From Dicyema japonicum (Eukaryota; Dicyemida; Rhombozoa; Dicyemidae): a DNA stretch of 64,000 nucleotides. Positions 32,155 to 43,651 of this stretch are shown in pieces. How positions within the stretch are numbered: position 1 is the stretch's first letter; every line of letters starts with the position of its first letter. Under the pieces are notes generated by a model that was not told where the DNA came from, made no database searches, and saw only the letters and a list, made by a program, of their open reading frames with translations. The DNA lies in contig RDEW01000002.1 in assembly GCA_011109175.1 (NCBI GenBank), positions 686,676 through 750,675 of the forward strand. The letters are read 5' to 3'. Made by a program: the position numbers and the translations under genes.

Positions 32155-32720
32155 CGAGTCGGCCTTCCTTAAACGTCCAGCAGCTATTGCTGGACGCTTT
32201 CACAAGTCTTCGAAGTTTACCGAAATTCCCTGACAGGAGTAGCTTCTTATAGAATCAATAATAATTGTTCGATGGTTGAAGCCTAGAGTCCGAATCATCT
32301 CTAAGAAGGAAGTGTCCAGAGCATATTTGTACTAGGGTCCTCCTTGTTTCTCTGACTAGATCAGTCTTAAGTCATCCACCAATTTTGGAGGGCCACACAG
32401 CAGATCTTTCGAAACCTGTCTTCGGATGGCTTTGATAGAGGATGTCTACGTATTGTCTTTGACTTGGTTTTATGGAGCTTCATTTTGGAAGGGCTCGCGT
32501 ATTTCAAGGTGATCCTGATGTATTGACTGTGGATTGTTCTGAGGGTTTCTTTCTCCTGGCCAAAGATGGATTCGACCACTGGATGGAGGGCGTTCGTAAA
32601 ATTCATTAAGGAAGGATTTTATAGTGAAAATCTCAAAGCTAGTTCGATCTCCTAATTGATTTTGAACGGCTTTCTCACAATTTAGAATAACATTTTGTGC
32701 GATATCTAGTTTCATTTGAT
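32155..32720 (-). repeat. Dispersed repeat F, copy 1 (unclassified, possibly coding)
   Basis: The segment 32155-32442 matches 45222-45517 in the same orientation over nearly 300 bp, for example CACAAGTCT, CTTGTTTCTCT, CGGATGGCTTTG. Minus-strand frames in the two copies can be aligned (VDD followed later by VLDTSSLET / ALDTSFLEM), hinting at an old ORF. The minus-strand open frame 32473-32715 extends upstream. No family recognised. Confidence 0.45.
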
Positions 32721-34410
32721 TTTAAAGGAGATTGAGAATTTATCGATTCCGAAAGGCTTGAGAAAAGGTAGTGATCTATTTTGGAGTTAAGTCTTTCTAA
32801 TTTTATTACGATTTCAACATTATGTCACTTTTGGGAGCGATGGGAGTCTTCAATAGAACCTTCCCGAATTCGCCTCTCCATGAAATTAGCTACAGGCTGA
32901 AAGCGAAAATGTCAATTTTTTCCAATCCCAGGTGGTTTTTATTACTTATATCGGTTCGAAGAACTCTTCTTCGATGTCTTTCCCGTTAATATCGAGTAAA
33001 CGTCTTCTCGGCGATTATTAGTGAATAAATACTAGTTTGATTGAATTTATAGTTCAAAAATATAATTTCCCACGAATTCCTAATGAGTACAAATTGATAT
33101 TGAAATAAGATGGAGTTCGTTAAACCAATTACTAGCAGGACAATTCACTTCGCTCAGAGTGGTTTCTACTGTGGATGGCATACGCTAGGGAGTTTTCTTT
33201 GCTCAAACCAACAATCAAACATTTGTTAACCCAAATACACCATAAGTTAATATTTAAAAACTATTAAATGTATCCGGTTCTTACGGTGTTAGAAGCAGTG
33301 AAGCTTTTCAAAATCACACACAAGTTTATCCAGACCCAACGGAAAGAACAAATTTAGTTCTTCAATTGTGTGGGATCTTCTCCAAACGAGTGGGGAAGTG
33401 TGAATAATTCCTATAGGTATTTAGTGCGAATATCCCTTCACTGGACTCTCAATTATCTTAATATTTTACATTTTTTGTAACTTTCGATCAGTTCTGAATA
33501 GCTGCGACGATTGCCACAAGAAATTAAAAACTGAAAATTTATCCCAAATCTGGACTATGATGAATCGAGAACGATTTTTGTATCTAACTGGTATAAAGGT
33601 CGTTAACAAAGTCGTTCGAGTCACCATTAGCTTTGAGTTCGGTTTCTACACTGTTACCAACATGGTCGAAAAATTCCTTTCTTCTCGATACCTTTATCGA
33701 ATCTAGAGAAGTCAGTGGATCCACCTATCTCCTTGCCCATTTCACTGGATGATTTCATACATTAACTAATATATGAACGTAATCGCTAGACATAACTGGG
33801 TATTACTTAATTAGATATTACTTATATCCAGGGAAATGGCCAAGAGTACAGTTTTTGTTATGTGGGATATAATAAAATGGAATGAAAAGATTACGTATTC
33901 ATAAAAACACATAAACATGCTGAGTGACTTGATTTGAAAAAGTTAGTTTTATAATCAAAGCATATTAAGATTTTAGGAAGATTGAAATCACGATATAAAA
34001 ACGTTAATAAGACGAATTTTCGAATATTTATTTTTGAAATAATCACAATTAGACTGTGAGCAAAGAAGAGAGATGTCAATATAAATTTTTAGAGAATTTC
34101 AATATAAATCATAAGAGGGACCCGCTTTCCTCAATCACGAGATTGTTGTTTAGCCTTCTCGTGGAAATGCACAAGGAGCTGCATGTTTCTGAAGATTCCG
34201 CATGTTCTACGTGGGAATGAGCAAGAAAGCCTTCGCTGTCATTACTGACTGGCATTGACAATTATACCTCTCTCCTTGCACAACAACTCTCTCGACTCAT
34301 AGTTTACCCTAAGCCCTTGTATCATCAAAGTCTAATTGAATTGATCTCTAACCTAATTTATTCACAAGATCTCTTATTAGGATCCCAAAACGGCTAGTAT
34401 TTCTGCCGTA
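32721..34410. other. No gene recognised
   Basis: AT-rich. A plus-strand open piece near 34250-34390 (SLLAQQLSRLIVYPKPLYHQ) may belong to the retrotransposon fragment that follows. Confidence 0.4.
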
Positions 34411-34803
34411 GATTGTTTATCGACTTTTATTGAAAGGGCTGTCTCTTTCGACAACCTTGAAGACTGGATATGCCTAAGCTGTCTCCATGAAAACTTATCA
34501 TACCTCACAGAACTGGAAAAAGAAGTCACTCACATCGACCGTAAAAAATATCTTAACTTTTCTTCCAAGGACACAAATAATTATCGAAGGTACCAGCCGA
34601 TTACGACGCTAAAACTGTGAGTAGGTAGAATCCTCTCGGATATGAGGATTGTCTCAGATCAGAACTGTAACCTAGTTAGTCTCTATTCAAGAAATGTCGA
34701 CTCTGTTACTCACCAATATAATCGGGAGCGGAGTAAGACACTTTACGCTTCAGAGATAGCAGAAAGAGAGAATTTAAAAAGTCAAACTAAAAAATCTCCA
34801 TAA
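34411..34803 (+). mobile_element. Probable LINE reverse transcriptase fragment
   Basis: A frame open for about 70 codons reads WICLSCLHENLSYL and then KDTNNYRRYQPITTLKL, which resembles the NYRPIT region of RT fingers. After one TGA the same frame continues open for about 60 codons to TAA near 34803. No palm motif was found, so assignment rests on one block. Confidence 0.4.
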
Positions 34804-34897
34804 GATAATTTTGTTATAAAGCGGGCCACACTAACAAATTTAAAAAAAACACGGTAATCTAATTGAAATGTATTTAATAATTTGCAAGCCTAAAACT

Positions 34898-36380
34898 CTA
34901 ACACAAAAAATAAGAATTAGAATCGTTTATCACCAAAAATGTCATCAATTTTATCAAATAATTGGTCGACAAGTTCAGTCTGTTCGTCAGATCGACATGA
35001 TGACACAGTTTATCAAATATAAGATCCAAATCACCATTCCCCGCCAATAATTCCTTGTCTTCTGAAACTCCCATCGTTGGTTGTCTTTCCCGATTTCTCA
35101 GTTCCACTGACATAACGTCTAACTCACTAGTATGATCACTCGTAGCGTCCACTAAATAACCAAAAAATCCACACCAATTGGTTCATATCTCTGGTCGTTC
35201 ATGCTGGAGACATTCAATCTTTCAATTATATTATCCAATGAGTCTAATCTGTCTTCTTCTTCCCGGTCGACAACTCCCAACAGGTTGATAGTTTGTTTAT
35301 AGAAATGAGTACCGAAAATCTTAAGTTCCTTGTTTCCAATCTACATATAACTTCAACCCACCTTGTCGGATAAGTCCACCAGTCTTTTACTATGATAAAG
35401 CAACTGAAAGTAGTCTTCCCGGAAATTCAAGCATATGATTAGCCCAGCAGTTACATGTGCCAGTTCCTTTTCCTTTTTCGATATTTTTGATGAGTCGATA
35501 AACATTTTATAGAATTTTATAGCGTCTATATTTAGGCCCATTTGCCTAAATGAATCCCCATTCAAGCGATAAACCCTCCCCAAAATGTGGGGATTTTCCA
35601 TAGTAAGTACATTGATTCCTTTTACAGAATCAATGGCTTTACTAGGCATCCCCAAATTTTGGAGACAAATCCCGATGTCGATAGCAGCATTTGCCATCTC
35701 CACCTTATCCTCCAAAAATTGAGCCTCTTTGAGTCTCTTCAATAATCAAATAGACTAACCAGTGTTTGGAAGTGGTATGCCTTGTTGTAATCACCCCTTA
35801 AATAGTAGCATATCCCCATCAAATTAGAAGCTCGCCCCTTCTCAAGAACACCGAAAGGACTGTTGTAGTACTTACTAAAACTCAGATATAGATATACGAG
35901 AAATAGTCAATGGCACAATCAACGTGTTTCAATCTATTTTTCTTAGACTTTGAATTTTTTGCCAGTTTGTAGTGAATATAACCCAGCATATAGAATGAAC
36001 GACCCTGCACTTAACTGAGGACTATACTTTGCATTCAAATTCTTTCGAGGCAATCTTTAGGTATTGTTCGGCAACCGAATACTCCTGCATTTTCATAGGG
36101 ACTGTTCCAATGTTAAGACAGACATGTGCCTCTCCTTTACTATCTCTCTTTTTTCTATTATTAAAACATTTCCTGACTTTGTTTCGACGTGTTCTCTGTT
36201 AAAATATACTAACGCCTCATCACAATTTCCCATCAAAAGTTTGACCTCCCCCAACTGTCTGTAAACGTAGACTGCCATCTTTGGATCCACACTGTCCCTG
36301 ATTACGATCAATTTGTCAAACGCCTCTAGTTTGTTATTCTGAATGAGAGTTTGTGCTTCCAAAATAGCATGCATTGTCAT
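34898..36380 (-). CDS. Pins/LGN (GPSM)-like TPR-GoLoco protein
   Basis: Pins/LGN proteins link G-alpha-i at the cortex to the spindle machinery: TPRs bind partners and C-terminal GoLoco motifs bind G-alpha-GDP. Seven minus-strand exons join in frame: 36380-36178, 36154-36028, 36004-35898, 35874-35760, 35736-35362, 35340-35175, 35151-34898. Introns are 23, 23, 23, 23, 21 and 23 nt, all GT-AG. TPR-type pairs follow one another: YRQLGEVKLLMGNCDEALVY, GEAHVCLNIGTVPMKMQEYS, GRSFYMLGYIHYK, ASNLMGICYYLRGDYNKAY, IDIGICLQNLGMPSKAIDS. A GoLoco-like LDNIIERLNVSSMNDQR comes near residue 350 and a weaker LDLIFDKL later. The product is about 448 residues, shorter than typical LGN. The exact 3' end is uncertain because another small intron near 35045 could change it. 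Start is ATG 36380. Confidence 0.75.
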
Positions 36381-36529
36381 TGAACAATTATTATGATATA
36401 ATTATATTTGGCTCTATTTATTTTAATATTTAATTTATTATAAATAATTTTATTTATAAAATGCAGGAAAAAAATCCAGAATTAAGATTTTGATATTTTG
36501 ATATTGGCCGCATGTGCCATTGGTTGGCT

Positions 36530-36805
36530 ACCTAATTGAATGATTTCTCTTCCTTCCCTCTGGTAGCGTCATTGAATCCACCTTACTCAGGAGATGCTCA
36601 ATGTCTGGCCTTCATTAAAAAGGATACATCTATCATTCCACCGGAGAGACAATTTCGCTCCCTAGCAACGAGTTCTGGAATCGACTTCAACTCCTCGGAC
36701 AATGCTCTCTTGATCATTGTGCTTGGGTGAGGATTCTGTTGGAACGCATCAGGATAAAGGAATTAGTTAGTTTGGTTTTACCCTTAGTCTTTTGAATAAT
36801 TTAAA
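36530..36805 (+). mobile_element. SINE-B copy
   Basis: Landmarks are TAGCGTCATTGAATCCACC, GGAGATGCTCAATGTCTGGC, AAGGAATTAGTTAGTTTGG and the end GTCTTTTGAATAATTTAA. It lies just upstream of the 5' end of the Pins-like gene on the opposite strand. Confidence 0.65.
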
Positions 36806-37811
36806 ATTTAATTTAAGATCAACTGAGACTTTTAATAACATACCTGTCATCAAAGCTCTTCTTCCAGAGATTGGAAAAGCAATTTGTCAAACTTGAGATT
36901 TTCAGGATTGCAATCGTTCGCGGAAATACCATCTGTTTCTTAAGAGTCAGTGTGTAATTTGGTTTTTATAATAAAAATTTTGAACGAAAAAAAACTAATT
37001 AAGGATTACTAAGGTTTGGAGTAGCTAGAGGGTTGATAAATTGATCTTAAACTATGACTAGATTTATTACAGAGGAGTTCCCCATGGACGGCACTTTCTT
37101 CAAGTCAAAAAATGCAAAGTCTGTTGAAGGAGGTCGGGATCACGAAAAATCATTCGTGTGACTATTACACTATGATAATTACAGTTCAAAAAAGATCAAT
37201 TCATTAGTCAGTGGTTTCTTCAAGAAACGAAAATTATCTAATTTTTATGACGTAATTGTATGATTTTGTCACGTTATTGTTTTAATTATCTATTTTGTAC
37301 ATCTATTCTTTTCTTCTATTCAATTCTATTCTATTATATCCTATTCTATCAACTACATAATTTTTTATTATTAATAATAATCCAAAAATCGAAAATGTCC
37401 AAAAACGTGAGACGGAATTTCTGTTTTACACTGTCACTACCGTAGATTTGAACTTCAATGAAAAGCGACAGTCAACGCCTCTAATGCAGAGTTACCAATT
37501 AATGGACATAATTTCTGACGGTAATTTCTTTTATTCTCTCATGTTTGCTGCCAGAGCGTATAAATTGCTAATTATCAAGTAAAAACTTATTGTCTGATAT
37601 TACATCTCTTCATTCAGAGGAAATTCGCTCTTTTTTAAATATTACTTGACTAAGATCATTCAGTTTTATTTATATTATTGGTAATTCATTTAAAATTTTA
37701 TTGTGTAATACAATTTCATTGTGTATCCTTTTTGAATTGTATGTGGTATAAATTTTTATTTTAAACAATTGTGTGGTATTTATTCTTATTTTTTACTTCC
37801 AGGCAAGTCAC
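36806..37811. other. No gene recognised; short TTCTA-rich microsatellite
   Basis: AT-rich. An imperfect (TTCTA)n run lies at about 37311-37350. No coding evidence. Confidence 0.45.
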
Positions 37812-38156
37812 TGAAAGAGGATTTGTTACAAAAACATCAGAAAATAGATGGTTTATCCGAAAATATGTATTTGCTTGAATTCTACAAAATCAAAATAATG
37901 CTATGAGCATGGATGGGATCTCGAAAATTAAACAATCTGTTTATCTGTTTAACTATAAAAGATATCACTTATGATTTTGGAAAAGCACATGAGGTTAAAA
38001 ACACTCACTTTCAAAGATTATTTAGAAGAAACGACTAGAAAATTTGACAAATTCAACAATTTTGATGAAAGGCCTTACATATCCAACAAATCCAATGATT
38101 TGGTGAAAATATTACAGATTTTCACAAACTATAAATGTTCAATGAAATGTCGATGA
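37812..38156 (+). CDS. Unassigned ORF pieces
   Basis: After a 3'-splice-like TTACTTCCAG, a frame reads SLKEDLLQKHQKIDGLSEN and then stops. An overlapping frame (37971-38156) reads FKDYLEETTRKFDKFNNFDE. Charged, helical composition suggests an old coding sequence, but no family is recognised and the frames do not connect by an obvious small intron. Confidence 0.25.
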
Positions 38157-38934
38157 CCCGTAACATCGAAAAAACATGCAACACAAAGCAACCTTATCTG
38201 AACATGGCTTGCGGGTATTAGTATTTTAGATCCTTTAATCTCTTCTAAGAGCATAACGGAGCAGTCTATTTTGAGGGTTGTGTGTAATTATTAGGGCGGA
38301 AATACTAGGACATTTTTTAGGACATTTTAAAAAAATGTAAAATTAGGACATCCCAAGACAAAAATAAGACAATTTTATTATTTTTCAAATTATTTAGTAT
38401 TTTCGACTTTAATTGTAAGCAAAATATCGCAAATTTTTATCTGGACTTTAGATTATTCTAAAAAATATTAATCTAAGAAATCATTTTACGACAACTTATA
38501 TTTAAATTTCTATCTTTAGGCATTTGATTTTTTTCAAACAGAAGAATGATTGTTCCACTGCCATTGAAGCAGCTGGACATTTTAGAAGGTTGTAATATGC
38601 CATCGGATTTATTGATTTGTTAGTAATTTTAGGAACATCCATTAAATCATTCTTCTTATACCTTTCAATAAAATAATTTTCAATATCCCCCTTTACAGAA
38701 ATAGAACTGATATTTCAAAATCTGCATAACTTTCTTAGATTGAATACCGTGAGTTTTACAATTTTTCCAAATTATATTTTAGCCATTATATTTAGTATTT
38801 TCAGAGTTCATGAAACAAAATTTCATTAATAAATCTCCTTTAGGTGTTTTGTAAATATGTATTAGTTTTTGGAAATTGTTTTTGAAATTCGTTCCTTATT
38901 TTTGCTTCTGAGTTATAATAGTTTTAATTATTGA
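38157..38934. other. No gene recognised
   Basis: AT-rich sequence, no supportable feature. Confidence 0.5.
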
Positions 38935-39104
38935 GAAAATACAAACCTGGTCTCCATAACATTCAACGGTGCCGCCAAACCGGCATTTGTGAGCAATCTT
39001 CAGTCCAAGTCCGGTCGAGATGCCGATGGGGACAGTGTCGTCGTCAAGGTGGTCTCGACACTACCAACGGGGAGTGCATTGATCCAAGAGCCACTATATT
39101 CCAT
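38935..39104. other. GC-rich island open on both strands
   Basis: About 170 bp with roughly balanced base composition inside very AT-rich flanks. The plus frame reads LVSITFNGAAKPAFVSNLQS..GDSVVVKVVSTLPTG. The minus frame reads GSWINALPVGSVETTLTTTL, with a helical minus-strand stretch just upstream (39294-39094). One strand probably carries an exon, but I cannot tell which. Confidence 0.3.
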
Positions 39105-39334
39105 ATTCCAGTGAATAGACAGGCATGTCTGTGTTGCCTCTCATATTTATCTTCGCAGATAGTCCTGTATGGTCTTTCTGCTCAAGCATCATCTCTTTCA
39201 AATGCTCCATATCTGTGATTTCAGATGATTCTGTTTGGATTTTGTGCAAATAATAATAGTTATTAATTTTTTCAAAATTCAATTTAACTTTCACAATGGT
39301 CCTAGTTGGTCAAAAATTATTTACCTTCCCTCCG

Positions 39335-39385
39335 ATGGCGTCATCGGATCCACTTTACTGAACAGACGCCCAATGCAATACTACT
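39335..39385 (+). mobile_element. SINE-B fragment
   Basis: Only the core module GATGGCGTCATCGGATCCAC followed by CTGAACAGACGCCCAATGC is present. Confidence 0.55.
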
Positions 39386-39449
39386 CCAAAGAAAAGAAAA
39401 TATTGTACATTCTGCGTATAGATGTGAATCACGTATTCTTTTGAAATAC

Positions 39450-39728
39450 TTTTCTATTTGCTTTTTTTAAAAACACTCGCAGCAGAAAGTATGAGGCCAT
39501 GCAAATTGGAAACATCTTCATTAGTGCATAATGAGCTACGAGTAGCACTCTCCTCAATGAAACCGAGATTTCAAAACATTGTGTCAAGAATGATAAAAAT
39601 TATCTCACTAACTTTTTGTGTTAAAAATTGTTTCTGCAGAAAATAATATTTGTATTATATCATGGAGACACAAGATTGTATTTTTTTATAACGGAGGCTT
39701 GCAAAAAAAAAGTTTGGAAACCTCTGAT
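39450..39728 (+). mobile_element. hAT transposon remnant (transposase C-terminus plus 3' end)
   Basis: The frame 39458-39646 reads LVHNELRVALSSMKPRFQNI, which matches the end of hAT (ZBED5/SCAND3-like) transposases where LR.ALS...P.I precedes the stop. About 75 bp further the element ends in TTTGGAAACCTCTG (ending at 39728), a typical hAT inverted-repeat terminus. The left end and the rest of the transposase are missing. Confidence 0.65.
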
Positions 39729-39756
39729 CTAGATGTTGAACTTATTACGATTCTGA

Positions 39757-39942
39757 TTGTTTAAAATTTTTCTCCATTTGTCCCCCTATACTGTCACTCC
39801 TAATAAGTTGGTGGAGGAGGTTTTTGAGTTCAATGAATCTCTTAATCAAATGAGAAGAGTTAGTCCTATACGTGGACTTTGGGGTAGATTGATATCTAGT
39901 TTACAATTTCTTTGGCAACAATTTGGATTTAAATTAACTTAA
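39757..39942 (+). CDS. Unassigned ORF
   Basis: An open frame of 61 codons (NKLVEEVFEFNESLNQMRRV, GRLISSLQFLWQQFGFKLT) directly upstream of repeat E. It may be the end of a retrotransposon ORF. No recognised domain and no ATG start. Confidence 0.25.
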   Translation: MFKIFLHLSPYTVTPNKLVEEVFEFNESLNQMRRVSPIRGLWGRLISSLQFLWQQFGFKLT

Positions 39943-39949
39943 TTATAAT

Positions 39950-40140
39950 AGTGGTTCCCTGCGTCTGTGAAGTTTGAATTCTTGAGTCGTCTGGGGAATC
40001 TGACTTCTGCACGATCATGAGATCCTCGTGAGCGCAGTTGGTTATTTGACCGAATCTCGTTTGCCATCCTGAGAGGGAGTAGCCATTCAGCCAGGGTGAC
40101 TACTGTATGACAATATGTTCCCTTGTTTGTAATTAATAAA
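39950..40140 (+). repeat. Dispersed repeat E, copy 1
   Basis: It shares GCGTCTG..GAA..TTGAGTCGTCT, GACTTCTGCACGATCATGAG and ATCCTCGTGAGCG with 48200-48350. It ends in TTGTAATTAATAAATATTAA, again a TAA-rich tail, suggesting a retrotransposon 3' end. Confidence 0.6.
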
Positions 40141-40178
40141 TATTAACAATATGGAAAAAAATATAGATATAGTCAAGT

Positions 40179-40356
40179 AAATCGAGATGCAGTTGATATA
40201 TTAAACTTTTTTAGGGACCAAAATATATATGTTTGTCCGATATTTTCACCTACTGAAATATTAAATTATGAAATTGTGGAAAGTTCTTTTAATACCGAAA
40301 GATTTCTAATTTTTATTGAAAATTGTATGACTAAAATTTTGAAACAATCCAAATAA
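40179..40356 (+). CDS. Unassigned small gene, possible 23-nt intron
   Basis: ATG 40179 followed by two bases and a 23-nt GT-AG stretch (40184-40206) would join a frame reading DQNIYVCPIFSPTEILNYEI and RFLIFIENCMTKILKQSK before TAA. Without the intron the same downstream frame is open from about 40151. A decayed DDE-transposase C-terminus is another reading. Downstream AT-rich sequence resembles that after the ORF at 63385-63535. Confidence 0.3.
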
Positions 40357-40649
40357 TAGATAATGTCAGATTTCATCATTCAAAATTGATTAAACATTAT
40401 TATAGTTTTTTACATTAAAATGGTAGTCCATCGTTTTTATTTTTATTTAAAAAAAATTCTATTTATTTATGGTTTCTTTATATTTACTTATTATTATAAC
40501 TTTCCATTAATTTATGATAACAATTCATTTACTTTGGGAAACCCTGTAAGAAATAATAGAATTGTACAATTTATTGCGAAATGGATAGCAACAACATAAA
40601 TAACCGCAATTTAACTGTATGCTAGAATCGTTGATTTTTAGTTTACAGA

Positions 40650-40980
40650 AATATCTGAGAATATCAATATAGAAAATATTTATATGATTACAAATATTTC
40701 ATATGAGGACCACCAGGATAATACTATTCAATCAGTAAATGTTATCGAATCTGTTAACAGCGAAAGTGATTCTATAGAAATTATGGACATTAGTCCAAAT
40801 CGCTCAAATTCTGTAACTCTATGAGATATTATAGATAATCCTAAACCTGTAGAGGCGGGGATCAATGCTTCTGAAAAATGCGATAATTTGGAATTTGCTG
40901 ACGAATTAGACTCTTTCCACGTATCTAGTGATGTGGAAATCACTGATACACATGACAGTACATCTGAAAGTTTCCAATAG
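40650..40980 (+). CDS. Unassigned acidic, Ser-rich ORF
   Basis: After a 3'-splice-like TTGATTTTTAG a frame reads EISENINIENIYMITNISYE, ESVNSESDSIEIMDIS and ends DVEITDTHDSTSESFQ before TAG. It is interrupted by TGA at 40822-40824. A 33-nt in-frame GT-AG interval (40793-40825) would remove that stop. The low-complexity acidic composition has no family match. An AATAAA follows within about 10 bases of the stop. Confidence 0.3.
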
Positions 40981-41019
40981 ATAATAAAGATTTATTTGTT
41001 GCAAATATTTATTATATAC

Positions 41020-41520
41020 ATTTGTCCGACATACGACCGATCCTGAAACCTGGCTTGCCAAAGGATTTCCCCAAACAATCGCGCCTGCCGTTGAGTATGC
41101 ATCCGTTGCATGGAGATTTTCGCAATCGGACTCTATGGTCCAAAGAATCAACTCAATACACCAGAAAACAATCAGTATGCTTTGCCCACGTAATGGATCA
41201 ACAGTCGACCCACTACTCATGGAAGCTAAGATCCGTAGTCGTGGCTCCGGATTTCTTCGCGTCTGTGAGGAAGATGGAAATCCGCTTCGCCTGATACTTT
41301 CCACGGCAAGAGAAAACAGATTGGATAAGAAATTCCCCTCCCCGATCGGATTCTTCTGCAAGACCAAGAGAAGGCTCTTCCGGAAAGTAGTGGGGACGAT
41401 GGAGATCACAGACGCCGAATGGCACAATTGATTGCGAGGACTGGGATCACTAACTGTTTGACTCTCTTGTCTTTCTTTCTCGGTTTCCGGGGTTATTAAA
41501 ATAAAATAAATAAATAAAAT
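41020..41520 (+). mobile_element. LINE 3' end, relative of 3678-4550
   Basis: 41135-41431 encodes HQKTISMLCPRNGSTVDPLL and later GFFCKTKRRLFRKVVGTME, the C-terminal domain of the LINE on the minus strand at 3678-4550. The 3' tail has the hairpin CTCGG-TTT-CCGGG at 41479-41491 followed by TTATTAAAATAAAATAAATA. It is strongly 5'-truncated. Confidence 0.8.
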
Positions 41521-42398
41521 TTCCCCAGTCTCTTGCAGACCCATATGCCTCATATTGGTGGAGTGACGGGGGTATTATCCGTTCGACATCGTAAAAGGTG
41601 TATAATCTTCTCAAATAAGGAGTTGATTTGGCCAACTTATCCAATTATATTCGAAAGTTCGAGTTTTTTGAAGTCTTCTGAGTCTATCGAAAAGAGGTTA
41701 TATTTACTTTGAGAAGAAAAAGCATGTGATAGTGAAACTGAGCTACGTCATCAAATCTATTGTTTAAGTATTATTATATAACAATAACAATTTATTGCGT
41801 AACAAGACAATCAAAAATGATCCAGCTTATAGTATAGAATGGCTGTTTCCGCTGACAACAATTTTTGTTTTGGCTTCCATTTCAGTAAACAGGTTATTAG
41901 ATTTTTCCTGTTTTACACATTCTGGTGAATAAACAATAAATAAAACATGGATTCGCATAGGACCTGAGCAACAAATTAGGGAATAGTTATATAAAAAAGC
42001 TATTCTATAAATTCAGTACATTCTAATTCAAATTTTATAATTCAAAACAATTCGAGATGTTTTAAATTCTCATTAAAATCTCAAAATTGATATTATTTAT
42101 TATCGATGCCGCCCCTTTTTGTGATAATTACATCTGGAGGTAGTTTAATCTCATCAAACACAGGTCTGCGTTTTATGATTTCGATAGAGAAATTTTCATT
42201 TTTCATATTAAGTCGTAGCTGTGGGATATTTTGACATTATTTTCAATAAACAAAATAGAAGTTACTTAGAAGGAGCATTCTATTATATCGAAAATCTCGA
42301 TGCAATAAGAGACATAGTAAACAATTTTTGGGATTATTGTTGCAAATGTATTGTTACGTAATAAATTGTTTTAATATTTAACAAAAATGTCAGAATCT
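41521..42398. other. No gene recognised
   Basis: AT-rich sequence without a supportable gene. Confidence 0.5.
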
Positions 42399-42894
42399 TA
42401 AGATCATAGCTATTGGGTCAAGTGTGTCTGACAGGAAAAATGCAATAATAAATATTGCAAAATCCTGGGGCTTTCACATGGGCACTACAAGAATATATTT
42501 GTCTCGAACATGGTGTCAATAATGAGTTTAACTAGTGAATTCCTTGATTAAGTGATGAAAAAAAATATTGATTAAAAAGATCCACTGCTGCACAACTGAC
42601 TCAAAAAGAGGGTCCAGACACAATCCGTGGCAAGAACATAAGATTGAGTTGGCCATGGTACGGCAGCTAGCGAAGGACGACCGGTCGTATGGATTGACCA
42701 ATTCGACAGGAGACTTGAAACCTATTCCTCCGAACCTTATCGGTAGCTTTCCTTGGATTCATGCCAGTGCAGTCGAATCAGATATTAAGGATTTCTTCAG
42801 TCTTATGAATGATGAGATCCTCCAAAATTTGAAAAATTCAGACTCATGGAAAGAATTCTATTTCAAACGTACGGTCACGCCTGAAAGGAACTGA
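42399..42894 (+). CDS. Unassigned ORF pieces, possible two-exon gene
   Basis: An upstream frame (about 42405-42520) reads AIGSSVSDRKNAIINIAKSW. A longer frame (42568-42894) reads IELAMVRQLAKDDRSYGLTN, NLIGSFPWIHASAVESDIKD and WKEFYFKRTV before TGA. The second has protein-like composition and is over 100 codons long in AT-rich DNA, so chance is less likely. No family recognised. Confidence 0.35.
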
Positions 42895-42961
42895 ATGTAT
42901 TGGAAATATATAGCTTCACAAGTAATTTGCATTCTCTGAGATTACAAGAAGCAAAAAAGCG

Positions 42962-43290
42962 TTTTTAATGAATGGCGGCCTCACATTTACGAGGGACACC
43001 AACGCCCAGTTGTGTTTGAGACATCTCCTCACTCAGTCGGTTACATGCAAGTATCACTGAAATCTTTGATGCAGAACGTTTTAACATATTCTCCTCGGCA
43101 ATTAAACGAATGCCACCGTCCGGTTTGTCAAATGCGGGGAAAAGAGCATTGAATAAGTGGTTTCTCGCGAAAGGCCATATAGTAGGCGATTCAAACACGT
43201 GTCCGTACAATGGATGTTATGCAATCGATGACATTGGGGACCGGTTTATTAAAATAAGACCACCAGAGAAAAACAGTAAATTTCTGCCAA
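42962..43290 (-). mobile_element. LINE-G reverse transcriptase N-terminal fragment
   Basis: The minus strand reads FPAFDKPDGGIRLIAEENML, SASKISVILACNRLSEEMS and QTQLGVGVPRKCEAAIH. This follows the pattern (K.DGG.RPIAVG..LRR..AK....; QLG.G...G.EAA.H) of the YLDD-type LINE whose later parts lie at 19120-20350 and 54990-55400. Truncated on both sides. Confidence 0.75.
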
Positions 43291-43651
43291 TGGCGTCAAA
43301 TTGAAAGGCCGCGGGTATGATCGTTCTACACTATCACAAAGTTGAGACGGAATAGGGGCCAATAGTGTTATTTGAATCAGCTAATCTGAGGATGGCACAG
43401 ATATCCCCTTCGATGAGTTTTCGTTCTATTCTTCTCTGGAAATAATTTTAAGTGAAATTTTCCTCCCTCCAAATTATCAACTGTCTATCTTAATCACAGC
43501 TAGTTAAAAGCAGACCATCATTGGATGTGACCACGAAACCTTAAAAAACAGGTCCTTGATGACTATTTTTCAATATTTTAAGTTAACGTTTTCAAAACTG
43601 CGCTCAAAGGCGACTCTTTTCTTTCCATGTTAAATATTTTAATTGAGCTGC
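43291..43651. other. No gene recognised
   Basis: Spacer between LINE and SINE fragments. Confidence 0.4.

Noticed and set aside
41213-41553. Minus-strand ORFs of 70 and 215 codons
   Set aside because: They are antisense to the LINE C-terminus at 41020-41520, whose plus-strand frame matches another copy at 3795-4043.
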